From Tenebrio molitor (taxonomy: Eukaryota > Arthropoda > Insecta > Coleoptera > Tenebrionidae): a DNA stretch of 64,000 bases. The first letter of the stretch is position 1. The number at the start of each line of letters is the position of its first letter. The stretch spans positions 25,482,001 to 25,546,000 of the forward strand of contig NC_091049.1 in NCBI RefSeq assembly GCF_963966145.1, in the 5' to 3' direction. The translations under genes and the position numbers were made by a program. Positions 34,340-47,060 of this stretch are shown here, one piece after another. The notes under the pieces were generated by a model. The model was given only the letters and a program-made list of their open reading frames with translations, was not told the DNA's origin and did not search any database.

Positions 34340-34379
34340 GTACCTAAATAATGCAATTATTTAATACAATTGTTTGTAG

Positions 34380-35047
34380 GAGATGCTGTAAAAATAAATA
34401 AAGTATCTGAGGGACACTTTCAGAAAGGCGTTGGCAAAATGTCCAAAACCCAAATCTGGAGACGAGGGGGGGATTGTGATAACCCCCAAGTGGCCGTACT
34501 TTCAAAGCTTGCTCTTTTTAAAAGATCAGTTCACCTCCCGGAGATCTACATCTAATTTGCCAACCACTTCGTTAGGTATAGACAGTTTGGAAGATGTGCA
34601 TGATTCACCTGAGAGCGAAGGTGCACCTATCCCAAGTTCGGCCGATATAGATGAGATTCAGGGACTGGAGTCCCAATCGCCAGTTTATTTTGATTGGGAG
34701 CCCACGCCGCAATCGCCAATTTCTAATGAACAACCTACTGTTTCACTTCCGGCAGAAAAAGGAAAAAGTCTAATGATTTGATAGGGCAAGCTCTTTTAAA
34801 TGTAGAGACGGAGAAGTTGCGCCTCCTACAGAACAAGGAGAAAGCACCTATCGAGAAGCCTTTGGATAAAGATAGGTGTTTTTTCGAAAGCATTTTGCCC
34901 CATGTCCAAAAATTGAGTCCCCTTAGAAAATTACAGTTTAGATCCCAAGTTCAAGAACTTGTGATCTCATATGGTCATATGCCTACTTGCTTGCTGTGTT
35001 GTATCGTACGCTTCGATCGGTACGATTATAATGATGTTATTAAATAA
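34380..35047 (+). pseudogene. MADF-BESS gene fragment (copy B)
   Basis: Twin of 10,716-11,383 with the same frameshift near 34,774, so the lesion predates the duplication. Confidence 0.72.
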
Positions 35048-35603
35048 TGTAAACGGATTTAAACTTAACAAAAAATAGATTTACATATTACGAATTTGTG
35101 ACAACTACAAGGCGTCTTGAACGTTTAGCTGCTCAAGTAGAAGTGACGCTTTACAATACAAGTTTTGTGCAGCCCCTAAAGAAGCTGCAAGGGTAGCGGT
35201 CATAAACCCCCATTAAAATATGAAAGAAAACGTGGGTGGTCGAAGACAACTCTTTATGATATAATATACTATTATATGCCACTTTTAGGGATTATTGTGC
35301 CGACAAAGGCATCGAGAAACATAAAATTATAACCAACAAAAATTCCGCCCCCAATGAATGGTTGTTATGAACGTTTTGTTGAAATTTAATATTTAAAATA
35401 AAAATTCTTAATTGAGCGAATCTATTCGAACCACTACAGTACCATGAAATAATTAACATGTCAATTGAGAAACAGTTGATATAATTTTATGGCTTTTACC
35501 ACAAAAAACGCTTGCGTATAGACAGCTTTCTTTTTCACCCTATCATGATAGAGTTTACTTTTAACCTGCCAAAATTATGGTTTCGACTATTAAATCTTGA
35601 TAA

Positions 35604-36224
35604 ACTCTTCCAGAAATTTTCGGCTTACGTTGTCTGAAAGTCGGCCTCAACCAAATTGAACTGATGCAATGCCACACACAATCCGATCGGTCTGCTACTT
35701 TGACCTGCACAGTTATTCAGAATCGTTTTTTTTTAATTCTCATCCGGCCGCCTGAACAGTCCGCCAAGTCCCCGCAGTTTTCTACCACACCTACTCAGGA
35801 AATACGGAAGGCCAGGACTGCACAGTTTTTTCTCTGAGGATTTCCGGAGCGTGTACGGAGCGCATGTAACATCAGGCAGTTGATTCGATTATGATGATTG
35901 ATCTCTGACGATTTAGGGTGGCATTTCTCTGACGGCCACCACAGGCTTGCACGTTGTAAATCGTCGGTCCCTGAATAGTCGTAATTGCATTACATTTGTA
36001 CCTTATTTTGGGGATGATTTCATTCTGATGCAAAAGAACGCAAAATCTCATACTGCCAGAATAGTGGCAGTATGGAACTGGCCAACAAGAAGTCCAGACC
36101 TGAATCCAAGGGAACATTGTAGGATAATATGGGAAGATGTTTGCAAGAGCAAATGCCTCCTACAGCTAACCTTCACAAGGTAAGACAGCGAGAGATGGAA
36201 ATATGGGAAGATATCGATTAGGGA
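35604..36224 (+). pseudogene. Tc1-like transposase relic (copy B)
   Basis: Twin of 11,940-12,560. Confidence 0.75.
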
Positions 36225-36566
36225 GCAACAATAAGGGGCCTGATTGAGAGTATGTACCCGTTTTTAATTTTTTTTTGCAGTCCTCAAGTTTAATATTTTT
36301 ATTAAAGTTTGGAAAATTGTTAAAAGTGTCAGTGATAAAATTGTTCAAGCAGTTAAGGATTCCTGGATTGTTAAAGGTACCCAAATCTGATGGTTCTGGA
36401 ATTAAAATTGGTAGGTATGTATTTCGAAATTCTAAGGTAGTGCGTAACTTTGTGAAGAAGTTTATGATGTGTAAAAATAAGTTACACAAACGGGATATTT
36501 TAGTAGTACATAATTCACATTGTCAATTCTCAATAATTTTGTTATAATCTAAAAGCAAATCTTATA

Positions 36567-36887
36567 CAGGCTGTTTGATAAAAAACGCCTCAACCTATAA
36601 CTTTTTTATTTATTATCCGATTTCAATGAACAAAAAAACCGAAGATATGGTTTTTCATGCGCTACGAAGCAGCCATAAAATAATTTTTTTTTTGCGATAT
36701 TTTCAGTAGCTTACTATAGTCAACTTTTTTTTTTTTAATGGACACATGTAGTTTTTTAGGCTTAGTCTGATAAAGTTTTTTTTTCTGAATCTAACGATGT
36801 ATTAAAAATTATCGTTTGGTTCATAGCTGACTGAAAAAAAAATAAAACAATTTTTAATTGTCGATAACCCCTTGGAAGCACCATTTT
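36567..36887. pseudogene. Gutted ankyrin gene with truncated MITE (copy B)
   Basis: Twin of 12,903-13,223: a truncated CAGGCTGTTT MITE, then the exon-3 remnant at 36,859-36,887. Confidence 0.55.
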
Positions 36888-36923
36888 CTGTAAAAGATAT
36901 TTTTAAATATTGAGGCAGTTTAA

Positions 36924-37644
36924 GGATGAACTGGAGTAACATTGAAAAATGGCGAAAATGGCTCAAAATTGGTACTAGAGTCCTTCTATCCATGCTAAAG
37001 TACTGTGCCAAATTAAAAAAAAATTGATCGAGGAATTTTAAAGTTATTACCTTTTAAAGTTTCGGGATATTTTACACGCATTCTTATGAGAAATCGATCA
37101 ATGCTCGTATATAAATTGAAAAAAAAACATATTTCAAAATGGCCAATTTTTCTTAAATTTTTCACACATGAAGTATCGATATCGTAGAATGTTCTAATGA
37201 ATTTACAAAAAAAGTTGGTTGAGGATTTTCCAATTAATCGCTAATTATATGTGGAAAAACACGGTTTTTGAGGTTATGTACCTGTTTTAATTTCAATAAA
37301 AAGTGAACAAAACGCATATAATTGACGTCGGTATGCAATATTACACTCATATCGCACGTTTTACCACAGTTACGTTAAGAACTTTAACAGAAATGCAATG
37401 AAAATTGAATTCAGTGTGCTTCTGTTTACTTTTACGTACAGCCTTAGTCAAAAGATTGTAAAATCACATGTAAGTAATTATCTAAATATCAAGAAAATAA
37501 AGACAAAATTTACTTGCAACTGATTACAATTCGTTTCCAAAAATTAAAAACTTTTTTTTCAAATATTGATATCTCGTTATAAACGTTTCATAGCATAATA
37601 AGAATTCCGCAACTTTTTGCTGAGATTGTTACTCCAGTTCATCC
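36924..37644. mobile_element. TTAA-flanked non-autonomous element (copy B)
   Basis: Twin of 13,260-13,980, with TTAA at 36,920-36,923 and 37,645-37,648. Confidence 0.85.
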
Positions 37645-38439
37645 TTAAGATCTGAACCGGTTGATAGTTAGAAAGAGGTAAAATAAAGTCCCTAGATATA
37701 TCTAGGGACTTTAAGGTAAAAGTGTTGACAACGCTGCATTTGACAGTGTTCGCATTAACTTGACCTACAGTGCATTCACTTTTGTTTTAGACCAGAGTAG
37801 GCTATGGAAATTTGGCGAGTTGTATGGTAAGACTGTGGCTGAATGACAATATACATCATGTATAATATGTGTATATACTCGTATGTGTATTTAGTGATAA
37901 ATGTAAATATTGCACAAATTTAAAACTAATTTACCTTAAGGGGAAGAATACGCTAGCGGCGAGTGTCACATTCTAATTTTCAAATGTAGTGTTCCACACA
38001 ACATCCGGTATCCCGTATAAAATTTGTCTACGTCGCGTCGGTTTGAAAAACATCTTGTGATGCACATGGGCGATTGAGTACACGTGCACCCTGCAACACG
38101 ATGGAGATTAAAGTATGGGGCCAAAATAGGATCAGACCTTATAATTGATTGTATATCGATAGATTTTATGTATAGTTAGTACATAGTTATATTTAGCATG
38201 AAAGCATTTACTTCAAACTGCAATAATCCTGTATTTAAAATAATCGTCTAGATACGGCGCTGTAATTGGTCAGATTTTTTTATGAACGAAATAATCAAAA
38301 ATAAATCTAATAAATAAGAACTATATTTTGGCCGATCGAACTTGTAAAAACTCCTTTCCACACCACCTCGGAGGTAGAGTACTAGGCGCGTTTTTTTTTT
38401 AATGTGGTATCCCCCGTAGGCCTAATCCACGAATTTTTT

Positions 38440-39870
38440 TTATGACAAATCACCTCGTTGTATCAACGCAGGCAACAGATGTTCAAAATAAAAACACTTT
38501 AATTTTGGTAGCATCGTTTGGGCGAAAAAGTCGGCGTCTGCTTCAATTTTTTCAAAAATCATTACCTTCGGTGTCCATATTACAAAATAACATAAAGATC
38601 GGTTTGTTATTAAAAGCTGTCCCTGAACTTGGAAGTAATATGCATGAGTCCGTTTCAACTTCAAACTGCCGTTTTCCAGTTTGGCAAATTTGATTTTTTT
38701 CGATATAATAGCTTCCTCAGGTGTTAACTCTCTTGCGGTATACGGGCATTTGATTTCAATAAGCCCAAAATCCCCAATCATTCCATCTGGACTAGCCGCT
38801 AAAAATGGATGTTGTTCGCTGATAAATAAACCACAATCTTTAATTTGGTCCGGTGCACACGAGTTCCCGTCAGCATAATATTTTATACCTGGGCTTGGAC
38901 ATAGGCCCTTTAATCCTGCACACGAATTCCCGTCAAGGCAAAAATGCACCACAAATTCTAGACTCGAATTCCCGTCAGAAAAAAATCTTGGTTATTGAAA
39001 GCACTGTTACGAATTACGAAAGTAAGATTCAATGATGAATCTTCTATGTTCTGAAGTAAAAACCATTTTTGCATTAAAATTTGGTTAATAGTGACAGTTG
39101 TTTGACGTTTATTAGCTGACTTAGCACAGATACGAAAAATCTGACACTGTCAAAGTCACAGCCGCCCCTTATCTAAGTATATAATTGTTGATCAAAGAGT
39201 ATTTGTAACTTTTTAAAATTTAAAAAATTTTTTTTTGGTCCACGTACCTAATGGTAAACAACAATGGTACCTGGCAACGGCCAGAGGGGTAGGTAAGTAA
39301 GGGATTGAAGCGCTCTTTTACCCTTGACGGGAACTCGAGTTATGGATTAGATCAGTTGATAATTACCTGACGGGAATTCTTGCATTACTTTATGACAAGA
39401 AATAAGTCAGACGGGAATTCGAGTGCGCCCATTTGGTCACTGTTAATATCTGTAAAAATATGTTTGTATAAAAATATGATACTTGTTGGCACATTACCTA
39501 TTGTAGATGTAAGAACTTGCTTTATGGCTCTGAACGAATTTATCTCGTTATCAATTCCATATTTTGTAAATTTATTTCCAGAAAAGTTTGGTACTAAAAG
39601 TTCTTTTACAAAATTGGAACGATTCGTTGAAGCTCGCATGTTACAGACACGCCCAAAATTAGAAGCTGTCAATCTAACACTTCTTTGTTCATACCATGCG
39701 GAAGAATCTCTTTGCGTTCTAGTTGACTCTTCGATGTTTTTTATTTGATCATGATTCTGCCGCAGTTGAAGTAGAAATTTGTCCTTCAATTTCTGCATAT
39801 CCTCTGCGTCAATTTCTGCATCCACTTTTTGGGCATCAGGGCACCAAAATATAGCTACTTTGCCTACATT
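38440..39870 (-). pseudogene. YqaJ-type nuclease gene, disrupted by a nested element
   Basis: The first part (39,439-39,825, open upstream to about 39,870 with IFWCPDAQKVDAEID) carries WYEQRSVRLTASNFGRV and KYGIDNE. The second part (38,440-38,842) carries DCGLFISEQHPFLAASPDG, LIEIKCPYT and YYFQVQGQLLITNRSLC. These are hallmarks of the YqaJ/lambda-exonuclease branch of the PD-(D/E)XK nucleases: Asp in ASPDG, and Glu and Lys in EIKCP. The two parts are separated by an insertion at 38,851-39,430 plus one 8-bp duplication. The 588 inserted bases are a multiple of three, and the frame is the same on both sides with no other stop, so the gene was intact until that insertion. The start is unclear: an upstream exon joined near TAATGTAG (39,870) is plausible. 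Confidence 0.82.
38851..39430. mobile_element. 580-bp element with 8-bp duplication and subterminal repeats, nested in YqaJ gene
   Basis: Flanked by ATTTGGTC at 38,843-38,850 and 39,431-39,438. The ends are CGGTGCACACGAGTTCCCGT and, inverted, GGGCGCACTCGAATTCCCGT. Three copies of a motif close to ACTCGAATTCCCGTCA lie at the left end (about 38,859, 38,919, 38,962) and three in inverse orientation at the right end (about 39,325, 39,370, 39,408). Such subterminal arrays are typical transposase-binding sites. The 8-bp duplication fits hAT or P-like transposases. No coding sequence. Confidence 0.85.
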
Positions 39871-40495
39871 AGATTTTTATAATCGATGTTAGTACCTAAT
39901 GTACAGATCATTGTTAATTATATTACTAAAGCCACTAGAAACAGATGTGTGTGAAAGCGCGACAGCGACAGAGAGATGCAGCTAGTATATGCATTGAATC
40001 GCTTCCTCCAAACCCAGAAACATTATGTCATTCGAAAAGGTTTTTTTCATTGATTTCTGAATACAATCAATTTTTTTTTGCATTATCCTTTTCTCAAAGC
40101 ACACGTGGATGTGTAGATGAAATTTTTTTTTTTTTAAACTCTTGCATAATAAAATAATACCAATGGAAAAAGCCCGTTTTAAATTAATTATAATTCGGAA
40201 TATGACACTAAAATTTTTATTTCAAAGTTGTCTACACATAATACAATATCAAGACAACATATTTATGAAATTTCAAATGTGTAATGTTTATTTTATCGGC
40301 CTTAAAACATTACCAAACTTTGCATAAAACTAGTGTTTCAGCTGAGCGTATTCTTCCCCTTAACACTTAATAATAATGTCAAATTTGACACTGGCAGTTC
40401 GAACAATTTTGATTTTGTTATTTTGACATAGCCACGATACCAATATTTAAAAACATTAAAATAGCCTACTCTGGTCTAAAACAAAAATGAATGTA

Positions 40496-43400
40496 TTATA
40501 ACTTTTAATTTTCTGCAAGACCAAAATTCGGCAGTGTTGCCACGTGTGCATCCTATGTAAAATGCAGCGCTGGTGGATCTTCGATAAACACCGTTCACGT
40601 TATGTCAGTTACGTTTATGCTATTACGAAAATGAACCTTTCATGGTAAATTTCAAATTTGCCAAATTTCATTGTTACCAACGGATTCAGTCATTCTTGAT
40701 CACACCGTAACAAATTGAATGAAAAATTTCCATGACCTCTCATTATGCCAAAACAACGTGAATGCATTTTATGTAAACAAATTATATCTACCAAGTGACT
40801 GTAAGTGTTTGTGATTTTTTTTGGTGTTATGTTGGCAACATATTGTAAGTTTTATGTTGGCATAGGTACCTATTTTTAAATTCAAATATGTGAAATCAAA
40901 AGTCACAAAACAAAGTTGTCATAATCACACTTTATTTTTTAAAATGGATTTTACTACTGACACGTTTATTGTAATGACTTATTTTCAAAGCGAATTGCAA
41001 AATGCCAATTAATTCACGTTAGTAAAACTTGTTTTCCCCATTTTTTTGCAAAATCTTTTTTGCAATATTCATTTTTCACAGCAACACCAAACATCAAAAA
41101 CCCTAACCTCAAAAATGACACATTAACAGTGACGAGGCTTACCAATTGCTCAGATTCAGGGATGCCAACCTATTAAATTTGTTGCAATCATTTATAGTTA
41201 CCTGATACGTTCAGAGCACTGGGTTCTTGTACTGGCAGTACAGTGTTTTCAGAAATTACAAGACATTCCAAATTTGGTGGTTACAGTATTTAAATTGTTT
41301 TAAATTATGAGGTAGAAAAAAATTCTCGTTTTAAAGATTTCACTTAAGACTTTTTTTGCAGTTCCGTCGATAATTAAAAATTAGTAGGTTCAGATCGTGC
41401 AGGTGCAATCAACTTGGACAAAAAATTACTTAGCTTGCAGTCAAAATCCGTTCCCAGTGAAAGGAACATTACCTACCAAAACTTTGCGAATAGATCTGAG
41501 GTCAATAAACAGTGACCGATTTTTGAACGATTTGTTTTAACAGTTATTTAAGATTAAGTGTAAAAAGTTATCCTTATTGTACGAACGGGTTTAAAATACG
41601 AGCGAAGTACGAGCGAGTATTTTAAAGGATGTGAGTGCAATAAAGACGTATGTCTTAGGTACAACATTTTATCTACGATTGTGAGATCATCCCACCGGTT
41701 TTAACATAAATTTGTATAAAATAATTTGTTTCTATAGCAGATGTTAAAGTGTGCTTTTATCTATTCAAATCAAAAGGTCAAGTAGCATTTTAACCGCATG
41801 GGTGGATAAAGTGCTACTTTAACAGCAAGGGTAGATAAAGTAATTAATTTTTTTTATTAACAACGCTCATACGAGATTTTAAAACCTGACACGATTAGAA
41901 ATGATTAAAAAAAAGTTTCAATAATAAAATACAAATGCTATAGAAAGAAATTGAATATTGTACACGACGATAAAATTTAATTATCTTTTCGAGTGTACCT
42001 AATTAGCATCTGGACTAAAAAAAGCTCTCGAAGATAAAATACAATTTTATCGTCTTGTATACTAATAACTATTTATTAACGGTCGCTGGAGTGAAAAATT
42101 TTGGCGGAAAAAAAAATCCCATGAAATTTTTCTACTTTCGCTTTAATTCAAAATACTAAACAGTAACAGAATGTGAAAAATTGATGTTCAAAATTTGATT
42201 ACTTCATTAATTACCTATTCAACGCACAGTTTTATAGTCGTAACCATCAAAGTAACATTTATTTACAAAATTTTTCTTGTAAATTATTCAAATCCAAATC
42301 AGTATCCCGCGAGTTACACAATTGTTGAGGCCACAAAACCGACGCATTCGTAACCAGTTCACGGTCACATTCTGTTGAGGTTTGGCCGAACTTTTCCGTT
42401 TACACATTTACAAAAAGAAACCATCTTACCCATCTTACCATCCCGGACTTCAATCGCGCACTTTTTTCTTTCTTCTGCAACGTCAGGCGCTGTGCAAATT
42501 TGAACTGCGTTACGAAACGTCCAACACCTTGATCGTCAATGAAATATCATTGACATAAAACCGAAAGTTTCGACTGATTTTTTAACCGATCTCAATTTCA
42601 AAACGCGTAGTAATTGCCTACGGGGGTCCGGGTGATCTTGTTGACTGTTTCATCAAACGTCGCTCTGATTGTTTAAATATCAGTGCAACGAAGTGTTTAT
42701 GTTTACGAAAAGAGTTTGTACAGCGAGGCGAATGCGGTTTGGGACATGAATAAAAAATTATTTTTTACCGTTTGCGTGTTTCGTTGCGAACTAAGTGGAG
42801 TGAGATCCTGCCGCGTCCAGAATTTTAATTTCTGGTTCCGGTGCAGACGAGGATAAAGAATGGGTCTAGAAAATGGTACTTGCGAAACGTGGGTTTGTAT
42901 TTTTTCAACCAAGAAAAGTATTCAGCTCGGTCAAGCTCACTTCAAAGGAAATGACTCCAAAGAGCTAGGTTCAAGAGAGTACAGGTCATCGAAAAAAATA
43001 CCTAATCGTATATGGTATTCCACAAGACTCCATCCTTGGGCCATTATTTATAATTAATATTTGTTTTATTTCGGATATCAATTTTTATTGACGCTATTAT
43101 TGACATTACAATAAGAGTCTAGCTTGATTGTTCTTTATTAGTTCCATGGATAGGAAAAAAATGAAACATTTGCAGATTATTGAGATAAATCGAATGTTTT
43201 TGGATGCTGCTATTTAGTGTAACGAAAAGGTCAATTTCTTCTACAAAGAAGAAGATAACACGTGTTCAATTGAAAAGTTCATCAAATTGGCTTTGATCTT
43301 TGTCGCTATCTTTGTCTAACTAACTTAATTTACGATGTTGTCTTTTCAAAAATAAAGTCGAAGCCAACTTGATGAACATTTCAATTGAACACTTGTAATT

Positions 43401-43540
43401 TTTTTAGATTTTTACTTGTTATTTCCACTTTATTACCTGTTTACTCTACCTCTAACAATTATTGTGTCAATTTGACAGAGAATAATTTTAAACTTTCGAG
43501 TCTTTTTGACAAGGTTGTAAAAATTTTATATCAACAAGAA
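40496..43540. other. Copy-B twin of 14,402-17,480
   Basis: Same dispersed repeat (41,540-41,660) and 102-bp inverted repeat (41,960-42,062). Near 42,240 and 42,430 small rearrangements remove parts present in copy A, including the end of the possible orphan exon. No intact gene. Confidence 0.55.
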
Positions 43541-43691
43541 AGAAATATGTGACTTGGTCACAAATACAGAGTAGGTATTTCACGAGTGACAGTGAGCCCG
43601 ATGGAATTGAAAATGCAACCCAAAATACATTTCCGAAAAAAGCTGGCTACTGAAATTAAAATATCCAGCTTTTATTATCAGTCGTGAAATA

Positions 43692-45130
43692 TAGTCTATT
43701 TCTAAAATATATGCAGTTGTATCAGTTTATAACACGAACTACGTGTATGCAGCTATCTCCTTTCAAGACATGTCAAACAAGTTCATTGGCTCTGCTAGGT
43801 GCGCTATTAAGATGGTCGCTCTATGTATCTCACTTCCAACCGTACGATTAGAGTAACATAGAACTATCGACGTGCGTCTGACTCGACGCGGCGTAAGAAA
43901 TTCGAAATAAATGCACAACACTGTGCATGCGCATCATCCATAATAGGAGAGTCGAATGATATTTTGATTATTAAAAGCGATTATTTCGATTTATTCGATT
44001 ATCAAAATATATCGATTATGCCCAACACTAGAAAATACTATAATTTCTTGACAATGGCGGTAACATAAACAACTCATTATGTCACGAGAGGCTAAATGAC
44101 CCAGGCCATTCCATACTTGTGCGCAAGTCCTATAATTTTGCGTGTTATTTAAATTTGACGTTCACGGACTTAGAAAATATTGTTGAAAAATTAGAACAAC
44201 ACTTGTGTATCTAATAAGAAACAATACAATAAAAGACCTTTTTTATGTAGTAAACTCATTTATACAGAATGTCCCACAACTCGCGCGTCAGCTGCTAACT
44301 GTGACTTTTAATATTTAATCCAACAAGGATTCTACAACAACGAACGTGAAAAGTATATTAGTTTTGAAATGAAATCGATTTTAAGATAACCAATGACACA
44401 CGCCTTCCTGAAGGTAACTCTACTAAATGTATGCGTTTCCGAGGAAACGATTTTAAATGTGCTGCTAAAAAAACTGTGATGAAATGTTTGGACGAGTTTT
44501 ATAAGGGTTGATTTGGCGCACGAATCCCAGGTCTAGAAAACGACCCGTAGGCGAGTTTTTTGTTATTTTTTAGATTTTTTAAAATTTTTAAATAAAAAAA
44601 TTAAAAATTAAATTTTCAAATTCTAGGGAATTTTGTATTATGTAATTGGTAATTCAAAGTAACGGATGCAACTACATCTGCAACATATGTTAAAAAGTAG
44701 AGTTTGAACATTAATATTGGAAGTTTTTTGGTGTAAATGACAATAATACACTGAAATATTGATAAAAATTTTCTTAGAGATCAATTAAACTACGAGTGCT
44801 TTAATAGATAGCCATAAACGACTCCAAATTGAATACGATAATAGACCTATTAAAAGATTCTAAAAACATAATTATATCTTTAGTTTATGTTCTACTCATC
44901 TACTGTTCTTTGCCATACGCGCAGCACACGGTACACTACTTACCAATACCATGCGGTACATGTAACAACAAAGCACCCAAGTTACTAACGCATGCGTATT
45001 GGTAAGGATCGTCCTGGGTTATTTAGCCTCTCGTATTATGTCTTGCTGTCAAATGTCAAATACGGACGAACGGCATGTCGACTTCTTGATTCAAACGTGA
45101 CGTCACTGCATATATTTCTGAAATGAACTA
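43692..45130. mobile_element. 1,439-bp TA-flanked element, copy B only
   Basis: Left end TAGTCTATTTCTAAAATATA, right end complement of TAGTTCATTTCAGAAATATA, with TA at 43,690-43,691 and 45,131-45,132. Copy A has a single TA (17,602-17,603), an exact empty site. No coding sequence; a further foldback is nested inside. Confidence 0.85.
44077..45034. mobile_element. Foldback nested inside the copy-B-only element
   Basis: CACGAGAGGCTAAATGACCC at the left faces GGGTTATTTAGCCTCTCGT at the right. Ends are approximate. Near 44,275, TACAGAATGTCCCACAACTC looks like the end of yet another element. Confidence 0.55.
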
Positions 45131-45482
45131 TACCCTGTATTTTAAAAGAGTCAAGAAACGATTACCGTTATTTCTTAAAAATGTGCGTTTTTATATGCAT
45201 TTAAATAAACAAGAAAGTTATTAATTAAGAGTTATTATGAAAGATAAATTAAGAGGATGTTGCAAGAAAATAAGTCTTATAATAATGTTTAAAAATAAGT
45301 TACACAAACAGAATATTTTAGAAGTACATAATTCACGTTGTCAATTGTCAAAAATGTTGTGCTATAACCGTAGAGGGGCTATAACCTAAAACCAAATTTT
45401 ATAAATTCTTGCAGAAATCGTGTCTATTTTGTTCGGTCCCACATGTTTAACATTTTCCATAAATATAAGCAAACGTAAAATA

Positions 45483-45626
45483 TCAGGATTGTCGTCGAAG
45501 TGGAGCTTCTTCGTGACCAGTTCCACCTGAAAAATTGTCTATTTATTTATGGAACTAAAATAATGTATTAATTACTTTGGAAAAATGGGGCACTTTTCGT
45601 CGATTTCCCCTTGGGAGCATCATTTT
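45483..45626 (-). pseudogene. Ankyrin gene B-1, exons 3 and 4
   Basis: Exon 3 is 45,576-45,626 and exon 4 coding 45,483-45,526, with the same junctions as A-1. The terminus reads GTGHEEAPLRRQS. Classed with its broken main exon. Confidence 0.5.
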
Positions 45627-45681
45627 CTGTAAAAGATTTTTTTTAATATTGACACAATATATCAAATATCACCTCAGTTAC

Positions 45682-46794
45682 CTCGAATCGTGAGCTTTTC
45701 TATCTTGGAATCTAGATCCAGTGAATTCATATAAATGTTAAAGTCGGCGTCTTTGGTCATTTTTTCATTAATCTCAGCTTCAGCCAATCGTGGATCAGCT
45801 CCTGATTCAATTAACAATCGAAAAGATCGTAAATCGGAATTTTTCAAAGCCATAGACAAAAGCGTTTCACCATTTTGATATTTTTGATTGACATCTGCTC
45901 CTTGTTCTATGAAATATTTTACCAGATTTACATTTTCTAATTCTAACGACCATACAAAGGAAGTATTTGCAAAGGTTGCGTGTACTTTGAGACCTTTTTC
46001 AACTATGTAATTGAGTATTTCAAAATTAAGTTTTTCCACGCGCACTCCAGGAAGATTTTTATCAGCCAAATTTAATTGGGCACCACTTTCCATTAGAAAT
46101 TTTACAATATTCCAATGCTCTCCACGAGCGGCTGTAATTAAGGGTGTTCCTGCATCATTTCAGAATTAAGTTTTTTTATACACATTTCTACAGGAAGGTT
46201 ACCATATTCACTAGTCAAATTTACATCGGCACCACTTTTTATTAGATATTTTGCAATATCCAAATTTCCTCGCGCAATAGCTCTACTTAAGTGAGTTGAT
46301 CTGGACACCACATTAAGAGGAGCTCCTCTTTCTACCAATAACTGTACCATATCTAAGTAGCCTGAATCAATGGCATGAAATAAAGCTGTATGAATTGTCA
46401 ATTCAGCCCCGTGATCCAAGAGGAGATTTATTATGTTTATGTTTTTCTTGTTCACTGCCCAGTATAAAGGTGTTTTGCCATTTTTATCCGGTTTACAGGT
46501 ATTTGCACCCAAAATTATTAATTTCTCGCTAATTTGATGAAACCCCGTTTGGATACTGATAATCAAAGGAGTATCTCCATCTGGTCCTTCTACGTTGGGA
46601 TTTACACCTTTCTCCAGCAAAAACTGGACAAGGGGAAGATTATTCTTGCACACTACGAACTCGAGTGGTGTATATTTACCTAAGCACCATTGTACTTGTA
46701 CACCAAACATAATTTTACTCATGTTATAACCTTCTCTCAACATTTGGGTAAGAACAGTGGAATCACTGTTCAATAGAGCATTGTATAATCGGTG
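45682..46794 (-). pseudogene. Ankyrin-repeat protein B-1, main exon, frameshifted
   Basis: It begins after TTTTAG with HRLYNALLNSDSTVLTQMLR and stays open to about 46,138, ending in EMMQEHP and a stop. From the same point another frame continues with GTPLITAARGEHWNIVKFLM and runs to the usual LTIRG end. Part of one ankyrin repeat is missing at the joint, so a deletion shifted the frame. A second small in-frame loss removes residues near ADKNLPGVRV. The central repeats differ from all other copies (SRAIARGNLDIAKYLI; ADVNLTSEYGNLPVEMC), so this copy keeps the older type-1 sequence that A-1 lost. A splice across the joint is possible but unlikely. Confidence 0.8.
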
Positions 46795-46904
46795 CTAAAA
46801 CATATGAACATATTTAACAAACTGGAAATGAACAATAAGGATTGCAAAATGTAAAATAACAATTCTAAAAATGCAGCTATAATGAAACAACTTTCAAAAT
46901 CGAA

Positions 46905-47060
46905 GAGGTAGATGAAGAAGCATTAGCAGAAAAGAAGACCAAAATGGACGATACTCGGCCAGCCAATCTAAATTTTAATTTTTCTGTTACCAGCGGGATG
47001 ACTGAATCTATTAGAGAGTCACTAACATGTATTTAGATTGAACTTCGTGGGAGTTTTTTC
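46905..47060 (+). pseudogene. Antisense conserved fragment in intron 1 of B-1
   Basis: Reads EEVDEEALAEKKTKMDDTRP and PANLNFNFSVTSG. Homologue of 19,225-19,410, followed by about 55 bp that copy A lacks. Confidence 0.4.

Larger units (their letters stand above)
37940..40359 (-). mobile_element. TTAA-flanked transposon carrying a YqaJ nuclease gene, copy B only
   Basis: The 15-bp terminal repeat GGGGAAGAATACGCT starts at 37,940 and its exact complement ends at 40,359. TTAA lies on both sides (37,936-37,939; 40,360-40,363). Copy A has a single TTAA at 14,266-14,269. The only recognisable gene is a minus-strand YqaJ-type nuclease, split by a nested 580-bp element. No transposase was found, so this is probably an internally deleted member of a larger family. 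TTAA targets are used by piggyBac and Kolobok-type elements. YqaJ-like proteins occur as accessory proteins of some eukaryotic DNA transposons (recalled, not checked). Confidence 0.85.
37771..40495. mobile_element. Foldback MITE split by the YqaJ element (copy B)
   Basis: Twin of 14,107-14,401. The two halves are separated by the insertion at 37,940-40,359. Confidence 0.75.
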
